64,000 nt of DNA, from positions 323,968,297 to 324,032,296 of the forward strand of contig CM066040.1 of the NCBI GenBank assembly GCA_033557465.1. The letters run 5' to 3'. Of the stretch, positions 27,030-36,484 are shown in pieces (position 1 is the first letter of the stretch; each line of letters opens with the position of its first letter). This DNA is from Ichthyophis bannanicus. Lineage: Eukaryota; Chordata; Amphibia; Gymnophiona; Ichthyophiidae. Position numbers and translations under genes: made by a program. A model generated the notes under the pieces. It saw only the letters and a program-made list of their open reading frames with translations, was not told where the DNA came from and did not search any database.

Positions 27030-30000
27030 ATTAAGAAGAATACACCTAATGTAAAATATATTTCTTGGAATGTGGGGGGAATAGGATCTCCAGTCAAGCA
27101 TGCTAAGATCTTGCAGATGCTTAAAAGGAAGGGGGCACACATAGCGATGCTGCAGGAAACTTATTTAAGTGTTCTGGAACATCAAAAGTTAAAGAGAGAC
27201 TGGGTGGCGGTTTCACATGGGGCAGCCTCAGGCACCAAGAGGGCAGGGGTAGTGATACTTGTGAAACGGGGTATCCCATTTGATGTAAGCAGTATGCAGG
27301 TGGATCCCAATGGAAGATACATTATGATGAAGGTTAAAGTATATAATGAAGACATCTGGCTAGCTAACATTTATGCTCCGAATGTCTATGACCATGGTTT
27401 TTTCAAAATGTTGTTGGAATTTATAAGGAAAGCGGGGAGGAGTAAGTTGATTGTGGCTGGAGATTTTAACTGCCCCCACAACCCCTATCTGGATAAATCT
27501 CAGAAAGTTGGAGAGGGCTCGTGGAGGAAAAGGGGGATCGGCTTTCTCTGCAAAATGGGAGATCTTGTCGATGTGTGGGGAGTGCGGGAATATACTCATC
27601 AGTCGAGAGCTCATCTCACTTGGTCTCGAATTGATTATATTCTTGTGAGTGAGGGAGGGTTCTCAAAGGTAGTGCAGGTGGGGATTGAGCCAGTCGTAGT
27701 TTCTGATCATGGAATGGTCTGGATAACGTGGGACTGCCAGGGACCCTCGGGGGTGGGGTGGCGGTTTCCAGCTTATCTTTGGGAGGAGAAAGACTTTAAA
27801 ACCTATCTTGAGAAGCAGTGGGATGAGTATGTCCACTTCAATGACACGCCGCAATGTTCCCCGACACTCTTTTGGGAGGCAAGTAAGGCGGTGATGAGAG
27901 GGGCTATTATAGCGTACACAGCCAAGAGGCGTAAACATTTAGATCGCAGTATCATTGTCTTGGAACGGAAAATACAGGACCTACATGCTAAGCTTGCCAG
28001 AAGTAACGTTAAGTCTGTTCAGCAGGAGTATGCAAGATCCCAAACAGCGCTTAATGAGATACTTCAGAGAAGGGCTAATCTGTCTTTGCAATATTATAAG
28101 CATAAGCTATACAGATTTGGTAATAGGACAGGGAAACTTTTAGCGAAATTAGTCAAGGATCCAGGAGGTACTCGATTCGTACCTGTGCTTAAGGATGAAG
28201 GGGGGAAACTACACCATCAACCAATGCAGATAGCGCAGGTATTCCGAGCCTTTTATGCCCGATTATATAGTGAGGAGGAGAGAGATTTTCAGAAAGGGAC
28301 AGAGTTTCTAAGCAAGTTGGCCCTACCTAGAGTGTCGGAGGAGGACTTGTTGAGCTTAAATGAGCCATTGACGGTGCGTGAGATCCTAGCAGGGATTAAG
28401 AAAGGGAAGCTGCACAAAGCCCCAGGACCAGATGGATTCGGGGCAGAATATTATAAAATGTTGGCACCTAGGTTGGCCCCATCTTTAATGGCGATGTTTG
28501 ATTTTGCTTGCTCGGCAGGAGTGTTCCCCAGGGATATGCGATGTGCAGATATCACAGTGATCCCAAAGCCGGGGAAGGACTTGGCAGACCCGGCCTCTTA
28601 TAGACCTATTTCCCTTATAAATTGTGATATGAAGATCTTGGCCTCAGTGCTGGCAGGCTCAACCCTATCCTACCATCTCTCATAGATCCCGGACAGGTGG
28701 GGTTTGTGCAGGGGAGAGAGGCGACTAAAAATATTGCCAAGCTCTTACTGGGCATGGAGGAGTGTTTACGCCGCGAGGAGGCTTTGCTCTTGGTGAGCCT
28801 AGATGCTGAAAAAGCATTCGATAGGGTCACGTGGATCTATTTGTGGGACGTGCTGCATAGTTTTGGAATGACTGGGAGGTTTGTGAAATGGATTCAAGTG
28901 CTATATGCGAGCCCCATGGCCAGAGTAGGAACGAATGGTGCCTTTTCTGAACCATTTACCTTGGAAAGAGGTACCCGGCAGGGCTGTCCCTTGTCCCCCC
29001 TTTTATTTGTACTGGCATTGGAATCTTTATTACGGGCCATTCAGGATGACCCACAGATAGGAGGGGTGCAGATGGGAGGAGAAGAAATGAAACTTAGTGT
29101 ATCACGAAACCGCAACAATCCCTGGAGCGCGTCCTACAGTTGATGCAGGACTTTGGTGACTTCTCTGGGCTAAAAATTAATGCGTTAAAATCGGTGGTGT
29201 TAGATGTGGGTGGGCGAGTCCGGCCGATGTGGGAAGGCTCCTTTCCGCTTGTATGGGCGGAAGGGTCTATTAAATATTTGGGGATACAGCTACCAGACCG
29301 ACCGGAGAACCTGTATCAGGTGAATGTACCGGGCATGTTAGATAAAACTAGGAAAACTTTGGCTGATTGGCGGGGCCTGCCTTTGTCTTTGAGAGGGCGG
29401 ATAGCACTGTTTAAGATGGTGGAGCTCCCTAGATGGCTATATGTACTTCGCTTATTACCTATCTGGGTCTTGGGCAGGGATTGGAGAACTTTTGAGAAAT
29501 ACTTGTGGGGGTTTCTTTGGAGGGATAAGAGGTCTCGGATTCCACTTAGAGCCTTAATGAGAAGAAGGGATGAGGGAGGGCTGGAATTACCCATATTGAA
29601 GAACTATAATCTCCGCTATTTGGCCAGGCATATATGGGCGTTGTTAGGGGAGGATGGGGGCTGTGCCCCGCTACCACAATTGAGTGTAGCATGTGCCCCA
29701 TATCACTGTTTGTATATGCTTCATGCAGATCGATCTACTGTAGTACGGAGTAGAAAATATGGAGGATATATCAATGCTCTCTGGGCAGCATGGCGACTAT
29801 TGTGTCTTCGTTTTGGGTGGAATTGGAGACGATCGCCTCTGCTTCCTTTGGTGGGCAACCCTAATTTTTCCCCGGGCTTCTCAGCACCTAATTTATTCCA
29901 AGGGTGGATGAAAAAGAGGATTGTATGCATTGGAGATATTTTTATGACAGGGGGGGAGGTTGTTGATAGTTTCCAAAGTTTGAAGGCTCGATATCTTCTT

Positions 30001-30801
30001 CACAAGCATGATTTCTATGGTTATTTGCAAGCGCGGCATTACGTGGGGGGAATATATGCGGGAGGAGGGGCCCAGGTGGCGACAGGACTCCCTAGAATAG
30101 TATTGCAGAAACTGGCTGAGAGTAACATGAGAGAGGAAGAGTGTAGGAACCTGATACGTCCCATCGGAGATAGGTCGTTCCTTTATGAACTTGCTCAAAG
30201 GTGGAGTAGAGAGGGGATGGAGGGGGCGTCAGTGGACACTTTGCAGGAGGCTTTTGAGAGGGTGCCGAAAGAAACTTTATGGATCTATTTACAGGAACTA
30301 CAATATAAATTTCTCTGGAGAGCATATACCACTGATAAATGGGCGTTTAAGATCGGACTTAAAGAGTCCGACGCATGTGGCTGGTGTAGTAGGGACGTAG
30401 GAACTTTAATGCACAAATTCTGGGACTGCCCTATGGTGCAATCTCTCTGGGCCCAGGCTTGCAATAAGATGGAGGATTGGTTAGGTGTAGAGCAGCTACT
30501 TCAGAAGGAGGTGTGTTTGCTGCATAATTGGAGCAGGAGTACTATGCTGATAGCTACCAAACTTAGGCCACTCCTGGAAAGAGGCTTTTTATTAGTTAAA
30601 AAAGCACTACTGAGCAGATGGATTGAGGACTGTCCTCCTGGAATGGTGATGTGGGAAAAATCGATGCTAGAATTGATGTATATGGAGAAGTTAACGGCAA
30701 AGCAAAAAGGTGGGAAACACTGGGATGTATTTCTAGCCCTCTGGTCCCCATATATAGATGCTTTGTCGCCCCAGGATCGGAGTACTGTGCTAAATGAATA
30801 G
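27030..30801 (+). pseudogene. L1 ORF2 (endonuclease-reverse transcriptase), two lesions
   Basis: APE-type endonuclease and RT polyprotein. Endonuclease signatures: YISWNVGGIGSP, MLQETYL, GDFNCPHN (about 27461), and VSDHGMVW (about 27700). RT palm: ITVIPKPGKDLADPASYRPISLIN, then a one-base loss near 28655-28660 shifts the frame (stop at 28685). It continues as IDPGQVGFVQGREATKN, LLVSLDAEKAFDRVTW, TRQGCPLSPLLFVLALE. Near 29098-29103 the segment that should hold the YADD active site is missing, joining KLSV to ITKPQQSL out of frame. The C terminus (29140-30801) includes SIKYLGIQLP and the Cys motif CGWCSRDVGTLMHKFWDC. Dead in this copy. Confidence 0.9.
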
Positions 30802-31043
30802 GGAAGATGATTCTGTACGGCCATATACCCGAGAAGGGCTGTGGTTCCCTTGGATAGATATGCTAGGAATTGCCTTAATATCTGTGTGTTTGATTGGTAT
30901 GCTCTGTTGTATGCTCTTATTTTGTGAAAATAGGTTTGGAGCAATGTGAGAATTGGGAGGGTGGGAGGAGGGAATGGGAGAAAATGGGGATGGTGTATCA
31001 GAGAGAGTAAATGTTCTCATTGATGTTGTTATTGATAATGGAG

Positions 31044-31230
31044 TATCTCCAGGAACAGCAGGAATGAGTCTTCACATATGGGTATCGTCAGTACCGACGG
31101 AGCCTGCGCGGGAACGCTCCTCAGCGTCCAATAAGAAAGCTTTTGGGAGCATCCCACAGCACCTGCGCGCTGCCTTCCCGCCTTTCCCAACCGCCTCTCT
31201 CCAGTTCTTCTTTTCCACGGAACCAGCAGG
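31044..31230 (+). repeat. DIRS D left inverted terminal repeat
   Basis: Pairs in reverse complement with about 35325-35495 (ggtatcgtcagtaccgacgg, gcgctgccttcccgcc, aaccgcctctctccag). A (TTTTC)n microsatellite follows at 31313-31342. Confidence 0.9.
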
Positions 31231-31424
31231 TCGTGTTCCTGTCACCGCAGAAGAAGTTCTTTATTTTTTTCTTTATTTTTCTTTCTTCTTCGACGTCAGA
31301 CCGGTACCGCCGGTCTTTTCTTTTCTTTTCTTTTCTTTTCTTTCTTCAAAAAAAACCCCAAAACGTTTCTTTCTTCAACTGTGCATTTTCAGTTTGGGCC
31401 TTAGGCCTGAATATTTTTCTCCTC

Positions 31425-33266
31425 ATGGAGAAGCCCGCTTCCGGATTCAAAAAGTGCACAAAATGTGGCGGTACTATTTCTGTCACCGACACCCATGATT
31501 GGTGTCTAAAATGTTTGGGTCCTGACCATTCCATCACGGATTGTGTGTCCTGTACCATGATGTCTAAAAGAGGTCGGCAGAACTGAGCAGCCGAGCTCAG
31601 TACCCTGTTTCCCTCTGATGCAGCCTCGGTGGCATCGACGTCTTCCAGGGCTTCTTCTTCCTCCCATGGATCTCAGGTAACCAAACATAAATCTAGCCGG
31701 TCCTCGAAGGGCAAATCTCCCTCTAAGCATCGAGATGCCTCCGGGCTTGTCCTCGAGGATTCCGCACCGGCAAAATTACCCCGGCGGGAAGTTCCGTCTT
31801 CCAAAGCATTGTCTATGGGGTCACAGGTTGACATCGATGGCTCGGCCTCGACCGATCACCGGTGGCCTCCACTGGTACCGACATCCAGACTCTGGTGGCG
31901 TCGATGGATCAGAAGATTCTGTCCATGCAGCGCACCCTAACGGCGTTTATGCAGGCTTCAACGCCTCCGGTACCGCAACAATCTCCGTTGCCGGTACCGA
32001 CTCCAGCACCGGCATCGTTCCCGGTGCTGGTACCGATTGCATCGACATCGGCTCTGGTGTCGACTGCAACGGTGCCCTGTCCTATGATGCCCATCGGTAC
32101 CAAAACAGTATCGCTTACTCCCGATGTCGATCCCACTCGGTACGCGTATCGGGCTTTACAGGAGCATCCAGACAGGCGATACTTCGATTCCTCAGAAGAC
32201 TCTGATGAGTCGGAGGCTTCTATCGAGGCACCGGTACTTCTTCTTCAGGAGTCTGCTTCTCCAAAACGAAGAATGTCTCCTCCAGAAGACTTGTCTTTTC
32301 AAGACTTCATTAGGGAAGTGGCTAGGGGCCTCTCCATTACAGTGGCCCCCTGAGTCAGAGCCTAGAGCCAAGCAATTAGATATTTTGTAATATCCTAAGG
32401 CTCCTAAAGAAGCAGCTACCTTACCTATTCATGAGATACTCTATGATCTCATGTTGGGCATGTGGGAGACTCCTCTCACCACCTCTCCTCATTCTCGTAG
32501 GTTAGACACCATATACCGTGTCCCTCCTTGTCCTGGCTTTCATAAGACTCAGCTTCCTCACCACTCTATTGTGGTAGAGTCTGCCATGAGGAAAATAAAG
32601 AGTGCAAAGAGACACTCATCTAATCCTCCAGGACGTGAATGTAGGACCCTAGATGCTTTTGGCCGAAGGGTTTTCCAAGCTAATATGCTTGCTGCCAGAA
32701 TCAACTCCTATAGTCTCTATATGGGGATGTTTCTAAAAGAACTCACAGATCATCTGCAGGCTTTAGCTCCTTTTATTACAGAAGATAAAAAGCAGGAATT
32801 TCTCACTTGGCTCAAACATGCCCAAGATGTTTCCAAATTTTCCAACCGTTGACTCTTTGACTCTTTTGAGTGTGTAAGCAGAGCCTCGGCTATTGCCATA
32901 GGTGCATGCAGCATTCCTTGGTTACAAGCCTCTGATTTGGAACTCTGGGTCCAAGATGAATTGGGAAATCTTCCTTGTACAGGTGAAAACCTTTTTGGCA
33001 AGGATTGGCAAGCAAAGGCCACTCAGATGGATGCTGAGAATTCTGCTTTGGATAGACTTTCAAAGTCTACCTCTGCTCCTGTTAAAAAAAGATTGTTCAA
33101 AAAGACATCTTTTTCTAAAAAGGGAAGATATTATCCTGCTTATGGTCAGCAGGCATCTTCTGCAGGTCGTTTTGCTGCAAAGTATCAGCAACCACCTAAA
33201 CAGGCCAAGTCAAAGGCTGCCAGGCCTCCCACGACCCAGCGGCCTCAGCCTCCTCAGGGCCTTTGA
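31425..33266 (+). pseudogene. DIRS D gag (stops and frameshift)
   Basis: Starts at ATG 31425 with the conserved zinc-knuckle region (CTKC ... CLKCLGPDHSITDC, then CTMM instead of CxxC). A TGA at 31584-31586 replaces an Arg codon. The Ser-rich and GGTACCG-repeat linker follows, then a frame change near 32350-32390 and a TGA near 32849 (CGT or similar changed). The capsid-like and basic tail regions are recognisable (32451-33266). It ends CAG GGC CTT TGA, a CTT TGA +1 shift site, with RT continuing in the +1 frame. Confidence 0.85.
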
Positions 33267-33540
33267 CTTGCAACTAGAGAACTTAGCCTTTCTAGATCTG
33301 GAAGAACCAGAGCCCCTCAGATGGGAGCAAATCACAGCAGAGCAATGGACCCTCTCCATCATAAGGGAAGGGTACAAGCTTCATTTCTCAAGCCTTCCTC
33401 CTCACACCATGGTGAAACAGTTCAATTCTCCAACATCTCTCCTCTACCTTCTGGGTCAGGAGATTGCTACCCTTCTTGCCCAAGGGGCAATAGAAGAAGT
33501 ACCTCTTCTTTAACAGGGCTCAGGGTTCTACTCCCCTTAT
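33267..33540 (+). pseudogene. DIRS D RT remnant fused to RNase H end
   Basis: In the +1 frame after gag: LRWEQITAEQWTLSIIREGYKL, then LLGQEIATLLAQGAIEEVPLL and a stop. At about 33540 GSGFYSPYF (start of RT) is joined directly to DRLSRVLLPHEW (end of RNase H), deleting the palm, YLDD box and RNase H core, about 1.2 kb relative to C. Confidence 0.85.
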
Positions 33541-33990
33541 TTTCGGACAGACTCAGTCGAGTTCTGCTTCCACACGAGTGGTCCCTCCACATGGACCAGG
33601 TAGCCAGGATTTTTCGAATTTGGGGAACCCCGGACATAGACCTCTTTGCAAGTCTGTGGAATGCCAAACTTCCCCGGTTCTGTTCCAGAATTCCGTGTCA
33701 GGGAGTTCAGGCCAAGGATGCCTTCCTCCTTCACTGGGGTCAAGACTTCCTTTATGCCTTTCCACCAATTCCCCTAATTCCCAAAACACTATTCAAGCTT
33801 CAGAGAGATCGAGGGACCATGATCCTCATAGCACCACATTGGCCACGCCAAGTGTGGTACCCTCTACTTCTGCATCTCTCTCAAGCTCCTTCCCTGGACC
33901 TGGGCTCTGCACCAGACCTTCTATCCCAGGAAGAAGGAACGTTGTGGCACCCAAACCCCCAGTCTCTCCATCTCAGGGCTTGGTTGCTGA
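33541..33990 (+). pseudogene. DIRS D RNase H/C-terminal domain remnant
   Basis: Continues the deleted polymerase frame (DRLSRVLLPHEWSLHMDQ, IDLFASLWNAKLPRFCSR, LYAFPPIPLIPKTL, LIAPHWPRQVWYPLL) and ends near the YR core. Without the palm and the first RNase H motifs it cannot be catalytic. Confidence 0.8.
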
Positions 33991-35035
33991 GGGCCGAGAC
34001 CTTCAGGATTTTCATCTCTCTCAGCAAGTCAGAGATGTTATTCATGCCTCTAGAAAGCCGTCTACTAGACGTTCCTATGCTTTCAAATGGAAAAGATTTA
34101 CCATTTGGTGTTCAGGGAAGGGTCTAAACCCTCTTGCAATACCTCTGAATTCTCTACTAGAGTATCTCCTGCATCTATCCCATGCAGGTCTGAAAACGAA
34201 TTCAGTAAGAGTCCATTTGAGTGCTATTGCAGGGTCCCTCAAGCCTCTCAATGGACAACCTATTTCCTCTCATCCTCTTATAGCAAGATTCATGAGAGGC
34301 CTTCTTTTAACTAAACCTCCCATTAGACCACCTCCAGTGGCATGGGACTTAAACCTGGTTCTTGGCCAGCTTATGAAGCCACCCTTTGAACCTTTAGCCA
34401 CCACCTCCTTGAAATTTCTTTCTTGGAAGGTTATTTTTCGCATTGCAGTCACCTCAGCACGCCGTATCAGTGAGTTGCAAGCTTTGGTGGCTAATCCACC
34501 TTATACAAGGTTCCATCATGATAAGGTAGTCCTCAGGATCAATCCACACTTTATGCCTAAAGTGGCCTCGCCTTTTCATCTGAACCAAGAGGTATATTTA
34601 CCTGTCTTTTTTCCAGGACCTCATGCATCAAGTGCAGAGAGGAATCTTCATACCTTGGATTGTAAGAGAGCTCTCGCTTTTTACTTACAAAGAACACAGC
34701 AACATAGAAAGTCTTCTCAACTCTTTGTTGCTTTTGATCCTTCTCATTTAGGACTTCCAGTCTCTAAGAGAACACTGTCCAACTGGATTGCTCAGTGTAT
34801 TTCTTTCGCCTACCAGAGTAGAAACCTTTCTCTGGAGGGCCATGTCACAGCTCACAATGTGAGAGCCATGGCAGCCTCAATGGCTCATCTAAACTCTGTG
34901 TCCATCGACCAAATCTGTCGAGCGGCCACCTGGGCCTCGGTTCATACCTTCACAGCCCATTACTGTTTGGACAAGGACTCCTGCCGGGATGCCTCGTTTG
35001 GTCAGGCTGTTCTCAAACACCTGTTCCATTCATAA
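33578..35035 (+). CDS. DIRS D tyrosine recombinase
   Basis: Open 485-codon frame. The first part overlaps the RT C-terminal shadow (MVPPHGPGSQDFSNLG); recombinase homology begins at about 34045 (ASRKPSTRRSYAFKWKRF). Catalytic residues: box I TSARRISELQAL (about 34453), HNVR (about 34854), Tyr in TFTAHYCLD (about 34960). It ends FGQAVLKHLFHS like C. Because RT is deleted, the intact YR is the only enzyme this copy could supply. Start codon uncertain. Confidence 0.85.
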   Translation: MVPPHGPGSQDFSNLGNPGHRPLCKSVECQTSPVLFQNSVSGSSGQGCLPPSLGSRLPLCLSTNSPNSQNTIQASERSRDHDPHSTTLATPSVVPSTSASLSSSFPGPGLCTRPSIPGRRNVVAPKPPVSPSQGLVAEGRDLQDFHLSQQVRDVIHASRKPSTRRSYAFKWKRFTIWCSGKGLNPLAIPLNSLLEYLLHLSHAGLKTNSVRVHLSAIAGSLKPLNGQPISSHPLIARFMRGLLLTKPPIRPPPVAWDLNLVLGQLMKPPFEPLATTSLKFLSWKVIFRIAVTSARRISELQALVANPPYTRFHHDKVVLRINPHFMPKVASPFHLNQEVYLPVFFPGPHASSAERNLHTLDCKRALAFYLQRTQQHRKSSQLFVAFDPSHLGLPVSKRTLSNWIAQCISFAYQSRNLSLEGHVTAHNVRAMAASMAHLNSVSIDQICRAATWASVHTFTAHYCLDKDSCRDASFGQAVLKHLFHS

Positions 35036-35149
35036 TCAACTCCTACCCACCTATCCTGGTTGGATGCCAGAGATCCATGGGGGGAGGTAGAGTCCTTTTC
35101 AAGGACACACAACCTGGGGTCTTCCCCTGGCATCTGCAGCTAGGGAGTC

Positions 35150-35246
35150 CTCATATGTGAAGACTCATTCCTGCTTGTTCCTGGAGATAGCACAGTTACT
35201 TACCTGTAACAGGTGATCTCTGGGAACAGCAGGAATAAGTCTTCAC
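35150..35246 (+). repeat. DIRS D internal complementary region
   Basis: Reverse complement of left end (catatgtgaagactcattcc ... ggagata) joined to reverse complement of right end (gcacagttacttacctgtaa ... aataagtcttcac). Confidence 0.92.
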
Positions 35247-35324
35247 AACCCACCCACCTCCCCTAGGAGTTGTATCTCTCTATCTATCTTTCCTTTCCTC
35301 TCTCTCTCTTTGTCTCAGCTTTAA

Positions 35325-35517
35325 AACTCAAACTGGAGAGAGGCGGTTGGGAAAGGCGGGAAGGCAGCGCGCAGGCGCTGTGGGATGCTCCCAAAAGCTT
35401 TCTTATTGGATGCTGGGGAGCATTCCCGCGCAGGCTTAGTCGGTACCGACGATACCCATATGTGAAGACTTATTCCTGCTGTTCCCAGAGATCACCTGTT
35501 ACAGGTAAGTAACTGTG
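35325..35517 (+). repeat. DIRS D right inverted terminal repeat and extension
   Basis: Inverted match of the left repeat, ending with the ACCTGT-T-ACAGGT dyad and CAG|GTAAGT donor consensus. The terminal C seen in other copies is absent (ctgtg directly before TTTAATGG). Confidence 0.9.
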
Positions 35518-35776
35518 TTTAATGGTAAAATACTGTTATTATAAGTAGAGCCGGACTCTCATAGATTGTCACACTATAGCTAACGAATGCCCAAGTTTGA
35601 TGAGTGTCATTACTTATATCCCGGGCTGTATGTAGAAGCTAAGGGAAGTGACTGATCTTTAGGCTCAAGACATTGTGGAGTTTGGTGAAGTCATTGTGCA
35701 TTGTTCAATATACTGCAGTTGATATGCCTCTGTACTTGGTTTAATCTGTGTGAATATTAATAAAAATGAGTGGACA
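35518..35776 (+). other. L1 3' UTR, continuation after D
   Basis: Non-coding 3' end of the L1-clade element. It contains attaataaaaatgag close to the end but no poly(A) run before the right target-site duplication. Confidence 0.8.
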
Positions 35777-35791
35777 TAAAACTTATTTTGA
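35777..35791. repeat. Target-site duplication of the L1 element, right copy
   Basis: taaaacttattttga, identical to 25360-25374. Confidence 0.93.
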
Positions 35792-36484
35792 AAACAACTA
35801 TTCACATTGCAACAATGGTGTCTTAGGCGCTATAATTTCTAATTAGGTTGTAACAGAGTACACCCTTGTGCATATTAGTTGAAACAAACTGAAAAATAAG
35901 TGAAAACTGGAATTTCTGTTGAAAATCTTATTAATAGCCACATATTGGTACATAATATGACCTCCTCTGTTCTTTTTACCAGCATCTGGACATGATTTGG
36001 CATGAAGTCCACTAATTTCGAGCAGTCTATAATGATTTTTGGGTCCCTGTACCAGACTTAAATCAGAGCTTGAATAAGCTTCTCCTTTGTTGCACAGTCC
36101 ATTCCACGAAGGCGAAGTTCGCAAATGGACCACAGATTCTCTATTGGATTTAAATCCAGAGAGTTTCCTGGCCAGTCCAGTACCTTTATTTGCTTCTTTT
36201 GAAAAACGTTTTTCACCTATTTCAATGTGAAATATGCCAGATCCATCAGGAAATGTCTTCTCTAACTCTGGAACAACTCTTCTTTGGAGAACATTGACGT
36301 ATTGTAAACGTATCATTCCCTTGACTGGATGCAAGTTGCCGATTCCATAATAACTGAAACACCCCCAGAACATCATCTTTTGGGGGTGTTTCACTTTCTG
36401 GATGATGTGGGAATCACAAATCTTTTCTCCAGGTGAACACTGAACATGTTGGCTTCTTTGGCCCTGGACAAAGAAATGACTTTC

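Larger units (their letters stand above)
31044..35517 (+). mobile_element. DIRS retrotransposon D (RT-deleted)
   Basis: C-family DIRS element of 4.5 kb in the L1 3' UTR. Left end tatctccaggaacagcagg, right end gttacaggtaagtaactgtg, ICR at 35150-35246. Gag is damaged, most of RT-RNase H is deleted, YR is intact. No target-site duplication; flanks read gag|T and TTTAATGG. Confidence 0.93.
25375..35776 (+). mobile_element. L1-clade LINE, full length, with DIRS D in its 3' UTR
   Basis: Non-LTR element bounded by a perfect 15-bp target-site duplication taaaacttattttga (25360-25374 and 35777-35791). Order: 5' UTR starting ggagatcacgtgagc, ORF1 (25548-26393), G-rich spacer, ORF2 (about 27030-30801), 3' UTR interrupted at 31044-35517 by element D and resuming to 35776. 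Excluding D it is about 5.9 kb. The 3' end lacks a poly(A) tail; it ends ttaataaaaatgagtggaca. Two ORF2 lesions and one ORF1 stop make it inactive. Confidence 0.93.
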
